Source: Actinernus sp. WN-2022
Lineage: Eukaryota; Cnidaria; Anthozoa; Actiniaria; Actinernidae
Assembly: GCA_030867875.1 (NCBI GenBank)
Contig: JAOWCC010000019.1
Coordinates: 107,512,047-107,576,046 of the forward strand
Direction of reading: 5' to 3'
Length of the DNA stretch: 64,000 nucleotides
The notes below the pieces were generated by a model, which saw only the letters and a program-made list of their open reading frames with translations, was not told the DNA's origin and searched no databases. This document shows positions 33,001 to 44,600 of this stretch, in pieces (positions within the stretch are counted from its first letter, which is position 1; every line of letters starts with the position of its first letter). Both the position numbers and the translations under genes were made by a program.

Positions 33001-36000
33001 AATTTTCAGTAGTACATGTAATTCACTGTACATGTAGCAATTTGTTTTCTAACTACTGAGTAGGAAAAACATTTTCTAGGTCATTAATTTTCTAACTAGG
33101 GAATTTCACTTTAGGTATTTTAATTTTTACCTTAAATGAAGGGCTGTGTGCAACAAGGGCATATTAAGTAACTGACCTGATCACATTCTAAATTCTAGCC
33201 TCCTCCGCACTGAGGCATCTCTATTTTTTGAAGAAATCAGATTATGGGCTCCCTGTGGCAGTCCTCCTCTTCTCTCCCGGACTCACAGGTAACCCAATTC
33301 ACGATTTTTAAAATCTGATTTCTTCGAAAATTAGAGATGCCTGCGGAGGAGGCTATCTAAATTCCCCTCCAAATTCTTTACTTACAGTCGTATTGCACAC
33401 AGCCCTTCAATAGGAGATATTGTAGTTGAGTCTACGAATAGCAGTTTCAGCGGTATTGACCCGAACGCCTCACTTCAATGTAATGAAGCGCCATTGAAAC
33501 CATCATTCTTACACGACACCAACACCCTCCTAAACAAGCACGACTAATATAGATACACAGTTTGAATAGCGCTTCATTACATTGAAGTGAGGCGTTTGGG
33601 TCAATACCGCTGAAACTGCTATTCGTAGACTCAACTACGATATCTCCTATTGTAGTCACTGCATGCTGTACTCACCCAACAAGGAAGTTGGGTCAGAACT
33701 GACCAAAATCTGCCAGAACATATATTTTTTCAATTGCATTTTATGTTCAATGGGGTACTGGGTTTATAATTATAAATTTATCAATTTCTGTGCAGTTATA
33801 GTGAAATTCCAAACTATTTATAATGTTTTACTGCACAATTATGCAAATTTGGACTAGATTGTGTGGGGCTAGTACTATAGTAGCACCATTGTATATAGTA
33901 AATGAGTATGGTGCTTCATATTGATCACCTCTGTGGCACAGTGGTTAAGGCTCTGATGACTCGCCAACAGATCCGAGTACCAGCAAGGATATATAATTTG
34001 TAACAACCCTATTTTGTAAAGTGTAACTGGAAACATATATTTTTTTATAAATATGTATATTTTTTATTTGGCTTTATAGGTATAAGAGTAATATCCTGTT
34101 TATTCTCTCATGCCACCATATACAAACCATTTAGCTCTGTATTTAAATCACCATGTACAGTACATGTATAATAATTGTTATTTTATCTGTTATTACAGCT
34201 TCCTGTTGCATGCAAATCATGTCACTGTGGTCATGTGTTTATCAGCCGAAGGCAGCTGATGCCTACACCAGAGAAATTAGAGCCTGGTTAGTACATATGT
34301 ACAGTATCGCCCATACCTGTTAGAGCCGTTTTCAATCGAGTGCTGAAAGTACTTTAGTTGGTGATTGCTTTGGTTTTGCATTTGCTTAGCTTTTCTGTTG
34401 GCTGTGACAACAAATATTTTGTAATTATCAACCAATCAAGTTCTAAGTTACCAAACATTGTACTACAACTGCGCTACTCTGGATCATATATATTTTTCTG
34501 TGTTAGGTGATGCTGTTCTTCGTGACAAGCGGCTTCGACCTGAAATTCCCAAGCGAGAAATACAGGATTATGAGTATGAGTACTCCTCTTCTACTTCAGA
34601 GGGACCTGCAGCCACTGGACCCAGTAGAAATTACGACGAAGAACATTTGGTGTCTATGCAATTACAGATACATGTACCAGGAAGCAGTGAAGATGGTACC
34701 ACTGTTGTTGGTGTTGGCACTCCTTTTACTTCATTAGATGATCTTCGGGTTAGTGACAATTTGTTGATTTGTGAAGAGGACATCAAGTATTACACAATTC
34801 CCAATCTTCCATATTTTTCAGGTCCATGTTTGTGATACTTGTAACATTTTTCAGTGTCTGATAATGTGGAGTGCACCATGACAGGATTGGTACATGTACA
34901 TTTTAAATTGCTAGCCAAGATGTTGAATTATATTTTTTTCATTCTTGTGTTCATAATAGCTCACTTTCAATGACTGTATACAAATGTACTTCACTTGTGA
35001 TGTAGAAAGATTTCAACATGACGCTCTAGGGTAAACTTCTTCGATTCTCTGAGAAAAGAATATATTTAATTTACCCTGGAACATCATTTGAAATCTTTGT
35101 ACATGACAACGGAAGTATATACATCTATTTTACTAATCCAGTAAAATTGGTATACATCATATTGAGAATGTATGTCACTAAAGATGTACAGTATATTACA
35201 TACTTTTTATGCAGTTAACAAAATGTGGTAGTGCCATACATGTATGTGTCTGTACAAAGGTCCTCTACATGTAAACACTGGTACAATCAACTAAACGGTA
35301 TGCTAACTGCCGTGGGGACGAGTAGCAGTTGATGCCCTTCATCTAGCCCCAGCTGACGAAGGACTCAAACCGTCAGCTGCTACTCGCTCCCCATGGCAGT
35401 TAGCATACCTTAATCAACTTTTAGTTGATCGTACCCAAGTGTTCATGCGATTTCCTCTACTTATCCTTGGTCTTAAAGACACTGGTTGGAAGAGGAGGGT
35501 GCAGTAATATATAGCAGCATCATTCATGACGATTGCTTCTGAGAGGTACAATCATGTAGTACTGTACGTTTTCCCCCAGGGCTTCATTGAAATTTTAAAA
35601 CATTTCACGTTGTTATTCATTTTGTTCACTATAAATATAGTTACCAGAGAGATACCTGTACATGCATGGACATGCAAAACGAAAGAGAGGACGACCTAAA
35701 GGATCTAAGAACAAACCCAAAGCCAACCTGTTACCAGGCGAAGAACATGAGAACAACTTATTAACTAGCCAGGTGTGTTAACTAGAAGTTGTTGTGTAGT
35801 GCAGATACTGTTTCCAGAATACAAACTCTTTCACTATCTGACAATCGATCCTTTTTCACACTTTACTAACACACTGATTCGTATGAGCGGGACAAACTAC
35901 AGCATGGTTACCGTACGGCATGCCGTGACGTTGAAATGGTTTCCCATTGTTTTTGTCCTTCTGATCCAATCAAATTACAGAAATACGGTACAGCACGGTC

Positions 36001-37185
36001 ACAGCACGGTTACAGACATGATGAAGTTTGTCCCACTCATACGAAATCTGCTCTAACTAGAACTTGAGCTGGAGTGAAGAGTTTGTGTCTGTACTATCTA
36101 TACCAATACTTTTTCACACTTTACCACTTGGAATTGGATAAAGAACCCCAACTGAGGCTCAACGTTTGTGGTTTCCAGTAGCCGTAAATGTTAAACTGGA
36201 AGGTCTTACCATCAGTTATCCCTAGTGTGCAGTCCCTTCACGTGTCCGCACTTCAGGGGTTGGAAATTCGAATATTTGATTCAATATTTTTTCTTAGTAA
36301 ATGTAGATAGAATCTTTCAGTTATTTATTCACGTTTGCCATCATATAACATGCTTTTCCTGAGCAACGTGTACTGCAGCTAATGTTTACACTAAGTAATA
36401 ATGAATTGGAAATAACTATTATTAATTAAACTACGAAAACTCTTCTAAAAAACTATAAGATACTTTCCTACATGTAGATTAAAGAGCGTATTTATTTAAG
36501 GAACGATAATGAAGTGGACATGTTAGTGTACGATCAGGTGCTACATGTATAATCACAGCCGTGTAATCCTGCAGCTTTCGGCGAAATTGTGCGAGGGAGG
36601 AGACACATCGAATCTCTCTAGGGAACGAGACTTGTGTCTGCGTTTCTTGATTGGTAGTTTTGTTTATTGGATGTAAAAACATCTCTTGAAGGTATTTTGG
36701 ATAGACTACCGTTAATAGTTTTAAACATGTAGATAGCGTTTTTCTTTTTTCTTTGCTGGTCTAGTGGCTTCCATCCAAGGTGACATATATTTATGATTTA
36801 AATCCCTTGGAAGAGGGTGTCTTATTTGCCGCAATACACACCCACTCTCCCTATCTCTCATTAACATTAAGAACCGTTGTTGTTTACCACACTTATTCAC
36901 ATCACTCCTCAGGATGGCATATCTCTCGGTGACGATTTCAAGCGAAAACGAGGCCGACCCAAAGGATCAAAGAACAAACCGAAGGACCCGTCCATGTTTG
37001 GCCACATGGGCTGTAGTGGCGAGGGAGCTGACGAGTGGAGCTCAGATCAGCAATATCAGGACAGATGTAAAGAGCCGGTAGATACCATGCCACATGTATC
37101 CAAAGAGAAAGCCATCACCTACTCAATCGTGTTATCAGACATCAACCAGAAAATGATGAAACAGTCGTCCATGAACTTCGTATAA
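27004..37185 (+). CDS. UPF0547/C16orf87-like protein with two AT-hooks, 256 aa
   Basis: The five exons are 27004-27039, 34199-34286, 34507-34748, 35641-35772 and 36913-37185; junctions are GT-AG with matching phases (0,1,0,0). The N-terminus is the family's zinc ribbon: CPECDQ (Cys6, Cys9), then VACKSCHCGHVFISRR (Cys17, Cys20). The 27-kb exon codes only 12 residues but supplies half of the ribbon. Residues 43-122 are acidic, Ser/Thr-rich and probably disordered. KRKRGRPKGSKNKPK occurs twice, at 135-149 and 176-190, each an AT-hook (core RGRP) on its own exon. The tail EKAITYSIVLSDINQKMM matches the conserved C-terminal helix of the family. It is expected to be a nuclear, AT-rich-DNA-binding protein. 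The vertebrate homologue is shorter with, as I recall, one basic RGRP-type patch, and its role is poorly known. Confidence 0.88.
27521..27680. repeat. Short repeat with paired TTTCACATGTGAAA palindromes
   Basis: Two copies of ttttcacatgtgaaa sit about 50 bp apart, followed by cat(g)tgaacatatat, in intron 1 of the UPF0547 gene. Probably a MITE; the ends are unclear. The stretch to about 27910 holds a short open frame starting MAEGCEGSSRFI, too degenerate to call. Confidence 0.4.
28541..29888. mobile_element. Inserted element with TTGACC-rich inverted ends
   Basis: The left end begins ttgaccttgagtcaattcaa and continues aggtcaaattgacc. The right end carries several copies of ggtcaatttgacctaggtt. 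The copy at 55 kb lacks this block, which fixes the insertion limits. The interior holds two or three copies of a diverged ~160-bp block (gggttaggattt/gggtttggat, cagtctgtattattta, taaacaccctaaata), a composite SINE at 29505-29640 and a purine-rich tract at 29650-29760. No transposase is seen. Confidence 0.65.
29505..29640 (+). mobile_element. Possible composite SINE (tRNA-like and 5S-like parts)
   Basis: The first part (cgtggcgcagtgcgataatc) resembles a tRNA A-box head. The second part (gccaagttaagcccgatcgg, then gtaagtaaatggatgggtga, then cc) resembles the internal-control region of 5S rRNA (aagctaagc, cgggc, tagtacttggatgggagacc). The match is degenerate and this is an inference. It is not a functional tRNA or 5S gene. 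Confidence 0.45.
30117..30141. repeat. (TA)n microsatellite
   Basis: About 12 TA dinucleotides in intron 1 of the UPF0547 gene. Confidence 0.9.
30242..30480 (-). mobile_element. LINE reverse-transcriptase C-terminal fragment
   Basis: The minus-strand frame gives VNFRPCKYNHLLAHTNNVFK, SYFPRTVSVWNSLPEYIV and a cysteine-rich end, the usual C-terminus of cnidarian non-LTR retrotransposons (FPRT..WNSLP). It is truncated at the 5' end. Confidence 0.8.
30972..31300 (-). mobile_element. LINE reverse-transcriptase C-terminal fragment
   Basis: A 106-codon minus-strand frame reads LQWLPVKETVNLRDILLTFK, CLNGLSPSYLSDKF, then RGVRIWNALDSTLKAS and FKRALKSKLL. This is the typical end of a non-LTR retrotransposon polyprotein (LxWLPV, LxGLxPxYL, WNxL). 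It is 5'-truncated, in intron 1 of the UPF0547 gene and antisense to it. Confidence 0.85.
31718..31880. mobile_element. Foldback (MITE-like) element
   Basis: The arms ttaaagaatgccaatcagga and tcctgattggcattctttaa are perfect inverses. Inner arms (gaacaatagaaaaccattac, then ccattttcgtac) continue the fold to the centre at about 31793. The right side has a small extra loop (atgtaaacatgg). Confidence 0.85.
31992..32447 (-). mobile_element. LINE C-terminal fragment with duplicated 3' tail
   Basis: The minus-strand frame 32181-32447 gives PRSNTKAYGDRSFSVTAARL, WNSLPVHVHL and SLSHFKSSLKTFLF, a non-LTR retrotransposon C-terminus. Its 3' tail is tandemly duplicated. The block tattaggagcat, cataagtctcgatgc, tcttacaatagta and aactatttctacaaaagact occurs at about 31987-32060 and again at about 32130-32205. 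Confidence 0.8.
33138..33410. mobile_element. Foldback element 1 of an adjacent pair
   Basis: The outer arms gaagggctgtgtgcaa and ttgcacacagcccttc are inverted. The inner arms tagcctcctccgcactgagg / cctgcggaggaggcta and gaagaaatcagatt / aatctgatttcttc continue the fold. No coding sequence. Confidence 0.75.
33408..33652. mobile_element. Foldback element 2, abutting the first
   Basis: The arms of about 90 bp (caataggagatat, gtagttgagtctacgaatag, cagtttcagcggtattgacc, cgcctcacttcaatgtaatg) are inverted almost perfectly at 33565-33652. The spacer is about 65 bp. Confidence 0.85.
33933..34000 (+). mobile_element. tRNA-derived SINE head (fragment)
   Basis: tggcacagtggttaaggctc is a tRNA A-box-like head, and agatccgagtacc about 30 bp on is a weak B-box. 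It lies in intron 1 of the UPF0547 gene. Confidence 0.45.
35280..35435. mobile_element. Foldback element
   Basis: The arms ggtacaatcaactaaa, ggtatgctaactgcc and gacgagtagcag are inverted at the right as ctgctactcg, ggcagttagcatacc and tttagttgatcgtacc. It lies in intron 3 of the UPF0547 gene. Confidence 0.75.
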
Positions 37186-38414
37186 ATATACCTCACAGAG
37201 ATACACTGTACTTACGTTTTGTAGAAAAACTATGAATATAGAATACAACCAAATATACCTGGCAATCTTGGCCGCTCTCAAATTTTAAATTGACCAGATT
37301 GAAACCAATTTGGCCGGAGAAAAACATTGTGATTATATTCGCGTTGGTGAAACCACAGTTCCTGTGGCGAAACCGATTTGCTGTTCTGTTCAGTTATTAC
37401 CGCCAGAAGAGGATGAATTTGTACATTGATGATCATATTCACACTTTCTGTGGTGAAACCGATTTGCTGTTCAGCTGTTACCGCCAGAAGAGGATGTGCG
37501 GGATCTACAGTTTTCTTGGTGTATACATTATACATTCTTATACATTAATAATTTTTGATATTGAACAGTTATTCACCGAAGTGGAGGTGAATAGTTAACA
37601 ATTATTCACTGAAATGTCACTATTCACTGACACTGAGGTGAATAATTGTGCTAGGATATACCACACTGCAGGTGAATAGCCAGCACCACTGTTTAAGTAG
37701 CCAATCAGAGCGCGCGAAAAGTGATATTCACTGGTGTGGTGGTGAATAATTGTTTTAGTACATACCACACAAGTGAATAGTAGCTAGCACCAAATAGTTA
37801 TTTTATTTTCTGTCAAATGGACAAAAACTCGCGCGAGGTGATCGCTGCTTCGCTTTGCTAGTCACCTCCGGAGTAACCAATCAGAGTGCGCGAAAAGCAC
37901 TATTCACTTATGTGGTATATACTAATATATATTACTGTACAGGAGAGAGTAATATGTGCGATGTCACTGCCGTTGACGATCGTGCATCAGTAGTTCAACC
38001 CTGGGTCACGTGCTTGCTGCGTCATCTCATAGACCATTCATAAATGGCGTCCAATTGGAATAACCATTGTTTAGGAATCTTTAGTCTCGCATTCATGTGA
38101 AAACGCTGCTTCTGATTTCTAACATTGTAATTCATGTCTCAGAAATGGGCAATACAGTTATCTTGCTGCTAAATAAACCCACTATGTGTGTAGCCTATTC
38201 ATTATTCAATAGCCTGTTTAAATATCTACACCAAATAACGCTTTCGGCGAGCCGATCGAGTCAATTTTTTCTCAAAAGTTTGTCGATTGCCCATATTACC
38301 ATGTAGTTACAGTGATGTATACGTATCAAGAGAGCACATGCACATTTGAAATATCAGCAAAGAGAGTGGCGAGTTATAGGGATACCAATCCTTTCTCTAT
38401 TTCAATCGATGTTG
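37186..38414. other. Intergenic after the UPF0547 gene, with a direct repeat
   Basis: A block containing ctgtggcgaaaccgatttgc, tgttc and then accgccagaagaggatg occurs at about 37363-37412 and 37448-37496. Several GTGAATA / TATTCAC motifs between 37.57 and 37.92 kb look like broken ends of one mobile-element family (compare 3736-3782). No gene is supported. Confidence 0.5.
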
Positions 38415-38690
38415 CTTCAGATCTCGGCTCTGGCTCTGTGGCCGGCAGGTTCGATTCCCGGATGCGGCGCCACGTGTAAGTTGAGTTTGTTGGTATCTCT
38501 TCCTTGCTCCGCGGTTTTTTCCCGGGTTCTCCAGTTTTCCTCCCTCCACAAAAACCAACACGCTAAATTTCAATTCGATCTGTGATTTAGCCGGGTCCTG
38601 GCTTTGATCAGCCTCTATGGTTGTTTCAGGTCCCGTTAGAAATTTCACAGTTGATACCATTCTCCTCCTGCCGGGTATCCCACGGTACGA
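38415..38690 (+). mobile_element. tRNA-derived SINE, same family as 8427-8590
   Basis: A B-box-like ggttcgattcc at about 38449 is followed by ggcgccacgtgtaagttgag, cttccttgctccgcggtttt, ttttcctccctcc, accaacacgctaaatttcaa and a T-rich end. This is the longer of the two copies in the window. Confidence 0.75.
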
Positions 38691-38834
38691 CAATAGTAAC
38701 TAACCCTAATCACTTATCGAAACGTTTGAAATATCTTCTTTAAAAGCCTGATTTTTGTTGTCAATTTCTTGTAACTGACATTTATTGCTAGGAATGAAAT
38801 GGAGCGCTTCTCGTCAAGAATACAATACAATCTT

Positions 38835-39370
38835 CAACTCTTCGTTGTTGTTAGGTATAGTGTCGGTACTTTTACAGATTCGATAAAGTCACCACCTTGA
38901 CACATTTTTTGTGAAAGTTTCCATGGAAACGTGTAATGTGACCTTTGAACTTTAATTTTAAGGAAAATTGAGAAAAGCCTTCTGGAGAACGGTAAAAGTT
39001 CACTTGATATAGTAGGTATTTTCATGCAAATGAATCAAGGTTAGTGCACACTTCGGTGCTCCAAATTTGGAAAGTTGGTTATTACTGGAATGTTTGTTAT
39101 TTCGGTGGAAACTTGAGGTATCAAATTTCACACGCCTTAAACGCCTTTTCCTTGAAATAACCAACTTTTCAAATTGGAGCAGCAAATTGTGCACTGACCT
39201 TGATTCACTTGCATGAAAATACCCACTATATTAACAATTTGTACCGTTCTACAGGAGGCTTTTCCCAATTTTCCTTAGAATTAGAGTTTAAAGGTCACAT
39301 TACACGTTTCCATGGAAACTGCCACAAAAAAGTATAAAGGTTGTACTATATCTAACAAGAACGAAGAGAT
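38835..39370. mobile_element. Large foldback element, arms ~250 bp
   Basis: The left arm (aactcttcgttgttgttagg, gtttccatggaaacgtgtaa, tattttcatgcaaatgaatc, ggaaagttggttatt) is inverted on the right (aataaccaacttttc, gattcacttgcatgaaaata, ttacacgtttccatggaaac, aacaagaacgaagagatag). The centre lies near 39110. It is an intergenic MITE-like element without an open frame. Confidence 0.8.
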
Positions 39371-39540
39371 AGTCCACCCCCTCTGGATTTGTGGTGGCCA
39401 TCTGATTGGAATAGTTTGAGACCCATGTCTTTAAAACAAAAACATTGATGTAGCTACTTACTGTATTTTTATCACTGGGCCAAACCACTCTAACCCCCTG
39501 TAAGTAATATTTTGACCAGAAATGCCGTACGATATACACA

Positions 39541-39829
39541 CTATGCATAACTCGCGTGGCACAACACGAAAAAGAGGCCGGTAGCTAGGTCCTCTGGAAT
39601 GTTGAAGTTGAAATACTAGCAGGAGGTGTGAAGCGTGTTGAACATGATTGTTTAGTTGAAAAATGTTGGTAATCTGTCCTCATTTATCCTCTATTTTTCT
39701 TTATAGTACAACCAGCCAGGCGCATAGCAAATTAACGGCATTGTTTCACTGCGGGCGCTTCAATTTCAACATTGCAGAGGACCTACCGGCCTCGTTGACA
39801 TGCTAGTTAACAGGAATTATGCATAGGGC
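39541..39829. mobile_element. Foldback element
   Basis: The arms ctatgcataa, gaggccggtagctaggtcct and ctggaatgttgaagttgaa are inverted at the right as ttcaatttcaacattgcag, aggacctaccggcctc and ttatgcatag. Confidence 0.7.
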
Positions 39830-40276
39830 CATGGCCAGATGAAACCGATGACATAGACAGCTATTTTGCATAAATGCAAACAGCTTCAATCCTCGGATAC
39901 CCAGGGTCAGTTACTGAACACCAACTGCCCAAAAGAACCGGCCTGGCTATCTCAATGAAATGAACTTGATGATTAGAAAAGGTGCCGGTTGTTGAAGAAC
40001 TGAAATGTATCGAACGGGTAATATGATTGATGTCGAGTTGGATCTTCTGACGTAAATTATTCATTCTTCGAATAAGTTTTGGTAGTGGAACCATCATGAC
40101 GTCATCGTTATTACAACGTTTCAGATTGGTTGAGTTAGATCAGTATATGGATATCCTGGACTGGCAGATACGACAAGGAATTTCTACTTTAATATTACAA
40201 TACTCTACGTGCATGCATGTGTCGTTTATATTTTTGCATCTTTCGAATCCGAAATCCTCATTTTATCCGCTCCAAT
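39830..40276. other. Intergenic, no gene seen
   Basis: Nothing recognisable beyond AT-rich sequence. Confidence 0.4.
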
Positions 40277-41487
40277 CACAGGAAGCCGAAGTTCTGTTTA
40301 TGTAAATTTGATTTATAAGGGTTTGTATGGGAATTTTTAAATATAGCTTTTCGATAAATATACTGTACTCTACATAACTACTATGTAGATAAGGGATGTA
40401 AAATTCGCTGAAACAACTTACAGACACAGCCAAGACACAGCCTATATATAATAATATAATCAGCTCTTGCATATTAATTCTTAGATTTTATAATATAATT
40501 AATTATAGTTATAGTACCTAGAGTTATGTACAATTTTAAAATGGCTAGGATACATCTTTCCGTTTTTATCTTATTTTACTCAATCTTTTGTTAAAGTGTC
40601 CTCCATTAGCTGAACAGCTAAACACAGTGGCACTGAAATAAAGTATTGTTGCTGCCGCAGCGAGCGAGCCTTACGTGAGCGAGCCTTACGTGAGCGAGCC
40701 TTACGTGAGCGAGCCTTACGTGAGCGAGCCTTACGTGAGCGAGCCTTACGTGAGCGAGCAAGGCCTCGAGTTCTTTTTTTACCACAATGCATCACTTCTA
40801 TTGTCTTTTTTTACACCACTGCTTTGCACGGATCTGATCGTCACGTGACATTACACGAGGTAGAATCTGCATTGTTTGAGCTAACTACGTTCAACCGTTC
40901 TTTAATGCATTTCTGTGTATGCAATCCTTGTGTAATCATGAATTTGTTGAAGTGTAGACGTGTAGGCGAACTCACGTGTGAGCTATCAGTTTCCAAAGAG
41001 CAAGATATCTCCTGTTATCAAGATGGTGAGCAGCAAATAATTTTCTTCTATTGGCTTCGATAAAGGGAGAACAGCAGTTTGTTGTGCCGGGAATCTTAAG
41101 AAATTGTTGGGAATTGGTAGGCTCAGGGAATTTACCCGGAGATCGTTGATATGTCGGGTCAAAACGAAAATAAATCGTGACAACGTTTGAGTTACACACC
41201 ACAGCTCAAACAGGATTCAGTCTCACGATAGCCCAAAAACTACAAAATATATTCATCTAACACCTTGGCATTTTTATCACCCAGTAATCTATTTTTCCTG
41301 CCAAAGTGCTACTGTAGGTTTTTTTTTTTTTTTTTAACAGAGCAGAGCAGCATTCACTACCTATTAGGTATACTAGTTATTATTATTATTATTATAGACA
41401 CCAATTTATCGAAAAGCTAGATTTTAAAATTTCCATACAAACCCTTATAAAATGAAATTTACATAAACAGAGCTTGGGCTTCCTGTG
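40277..41487. mobile_element. 1.2-kb element with ~80-bp terminal inverted repeats
   Basis: The left end (cacaggaagccgaagttctg, tttatgtaaattt, agggtttgtatgg, aaaatagctttt-like) is inverted at the right (aagctagattttaaaa, ccatacaaaccct, aaatttacataaacag, agcttgggcttcctgtg). It contains the 15-bp tandem array at 40659-40760 and ends about 200 bp before the start codon of the ZNFX1-like gene, so it probably overlaps that promoter region. No transposase is seen. Confidence 0.75.
40659..40760. repeat. 15-bp tandem repeat, six copies
   Basis: The unit gagcgagccttacgt is repeated with almost no divergence. Each junction makes TACGTG, which contains an RCGTG core like that bound by HIF/bHLH-PAS factors. 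Low divergence means recent expansion. Confidence 0.9.
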
Positions 41488-41692
41488 CTCCAATCCAGAT
41501 CTTCCGGTGGTACACATTTCTTGGAAATATTGCAAGGCGCTTCTTCTGTAGCTTTTCAGGTTCGTGAATGGTTGCATAGCCATATCGTGAAAGTCGGAGC
41601 TGTTTTTCTCGTGACACTATAATAAAAGCTAGCAGAGAATTAGTGCATATTGTGTTAAATAATGCACTGCCACTGGAAACAACCATCTGGAA

Positions 41693-44600
41693 ATGGAAGA
41701 AGACATTGAAGGCGAGGAAAGGCAAAACAGCAAATCAAGCAACGATATATTCATTGAAAGAGAAAGATATAGCAGGAGTGATAAAGGTAATTAGACTTTA
41801 GGGTTATAGCAAAGTATAAACGCTCACAGTAACAATTTTTCCCAGATAGGTTTTTCAGACCATTATTCTAAATCCGTGTTGGAAAACGTAGAACAACCCA
41901 AGCTCTAGCTGTGAAGTCTTGTTGTGTATGATTATACGGTCTATTGTTATTACGGAATGTTTGAATTCGTTCTTCTGTCTGCTTCAAATGTAAATGATGA
42001 ACTATAAATCTACCGAGGATAAATATGAATGTCACCTCGAACTTTATAGAGTTATGATTTCTTGGTTTGGTATGATGGATTAATCAACTCCATCTTTACT
42101 CGGCTTGAATGCTCAATGTAAAACAGACGTACTGAAACCGATCGAAAGCGACAATTAGCGATATCATTTGACCCTAAACTGTAGGAACCATTATGAGTAT
42201 AAACGAATCAGTTAACTAACTCGGCTAACTCTAGAGAAGCTCTCTGAAGAAGCTGAATGTCACTCAGACTAGCTAGCACGAGCACTGTGGCTGTTTACGA
42301 CTTCCAATGAATCAATTTCAATCATGGTGATCTGTCTCGATTAGCCCACTCGGCTATTAATACAGGTAACCTGTACCTACAATGCATGCTTTTTTCCTTA
42401 TTTTTTGTAATTTCCAAAATGGTACGAATACACTTGTTGTTGTTGTCGTTTCCAGGAGTAGAGTATAACCTCATCGATTATGTCGTGTTGCCACTTATCC
42501 ATAAATTACTGTAGTACAGAACTAGACGAAGATCTTCGACCAAGTTCGAAAGTTCCGGGCTGACTTCACACGAATTCCACTTCGTGAGAAGTAACACAGA
42601 ATGCCCAAATATGGTAAACACGCTATAGGGCGCTATAACAACAGCCTGATAATATTCGGAGAGAGAAGACAACTGAGACAACGGCTCACAATGCCAATTT
42701 CCAACTTTAACTGACGAAATTAAGAGGCTGAAAGTTGAGGTCGAAGGACTGAAGCAAATATTTTACCTTCCCGAGCTACCTTAGTTGAAAATAATGATTT
42801 TGAGTTTTTAGTACTCTTGTAAGTAAGGAGTAAGAATACAGTTCAGTACTACAATTGACCTATATCATTATGACGTCAAATCAAAACAATCTATTGTTTA
42901 AACGCTAAGGATCACGGTCGTGGGAGGGGGACAAAACAGCAACAACACAAAGGAAATAGCTATCAAATGCATTTTGTAGAACGTAGATAGCGGTAACAGC
43001 CACCAAATACGGTAACTATTGTGGGATAAACATTGATACAGCTGATATCTGGAAACCAGACAATTCGAAGTTAAATTTTCCTCAGCAGAGCAGATTTAGT
43101 TCAAAATTCTATTCAATATTGTTCATGTCGGTCCCACTCATAAACAAGCCGTGACGTCATAATGATATTCTTGTCTTCTATTTTGTAATACTACCAGCAG
43201 TTGGAAAGTCACTATTTGAATGGTTACCTTGTATTAAGTAAGGTTCGCTTTTTGTTCTAATTTTGTCTGAATATTACCTTATAACTTTGGATATAGGATA
43301 TACGAAAAATCACCACGGCCCCAAAAATACGATTGTTCGATAGTGTCCCAAGTAAATATGTCTGGGGTTGTGCTGCCAATTGTCTTAGAATGGTTTGTAC
43401 AAATTAAATAATTCATTCACCGAACGACCAATGTACAATCAATAACTTCACTTTCCGACCTTCAGCAGTTGAGTTTATAGTGTAAAGATTTTCCTCAGCA
43501 GAGCAGTCTATTGTTCAAGTCGATTCTGTCCCCCTCATAAACAAGCCGTGACATCATAATGGTATAGGGTAATTGGCAGGTGGTAATCGCCATAGTTACT
43601 GCTCGCTCACGACTGTTTCGTTCGGCAATCCAAATAAATGAGCCCCCTGTAGTGTTTTCGTGCGGAAAATGTAAAAAACCAAGCGATAGTTATGAATGTT
43701 TCTTTTCAATTTCAACATCAATTACTAAATAATGATGTAATTTTAAACGAATGTAAGTGGCAAGAAACCTGGAGTAGCGCTATCTAATACTCTAGTTTAT
43801 TTGGTTTGGGGGGAGGGGAGGGGGGAGCGCTTATTTCATCGAGGGAGGGCGCTTAATCGAGGAAAGTTTTGTTTTTTAGAGATCAACTGGTTGGATCAAC
43901 ACGTACTGGCTTTTAAATTCCACGGTTCCCCATAAACTGTGATGCGGGCATCTAAATTAGAGCAATTTAATAGCGTTTGTTTATGGTTTGATCATGAAAT
44001 CGAAGCTAAAGCTATTTTATTGAATAGAGTGGCTTATGTTTTCCCGAATTCTACAAAAATAATGTCGGTTATTACTAATCTCAGCATTCTGAGTCGTTTG
44101 AACAGATTATAAAACCAGCCACGTGATTACAAAATCTTGAAATGGGAACACTGCATTTTTTTTGCCAGTCAGCAAAAAAAAAGCCTCGCCGGCAAACTCT
44201 GTTAAATTAAGCTAAATTATAGAGTTTTCAAAAAAAATCCATTCCTTCAGTTTTAAAGATATGAACCTAAAACTTGGGCTTTTAAATAATTTTGGCTTGC
44301 TCTTTCCATTGCTGGCATCCATGCTGTTCTAGCGCCAGATATTAATTTTGGTACAGTGTTCCTTCAAACTGACATAAGTGTTTAACTACTGCTCTGCCAA
44401 ACCAAGCTTATTTTGAATGATAGCCTTAATATTTTATATGAAGGCGAAAGAGAAAATATATTACCCGATTTGTACACCAGCGCATTGCGTCAAGTCATTA
44501 GCAAACCCGTACACGAAGGCTGATAATTCATTCTTATGAATCTTGTCTGTTTTACTTTACTTTTGAAGGCTTAGTGCTGCTTCCATGCAATATAAAAAAA

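Noticed and set aside
40580..40795. Arg/Lys-rich minus-strand frame (RSRKA repeats)
   Set aside because: Translation of the 15-bp tandem repeat within a transposon-like element.
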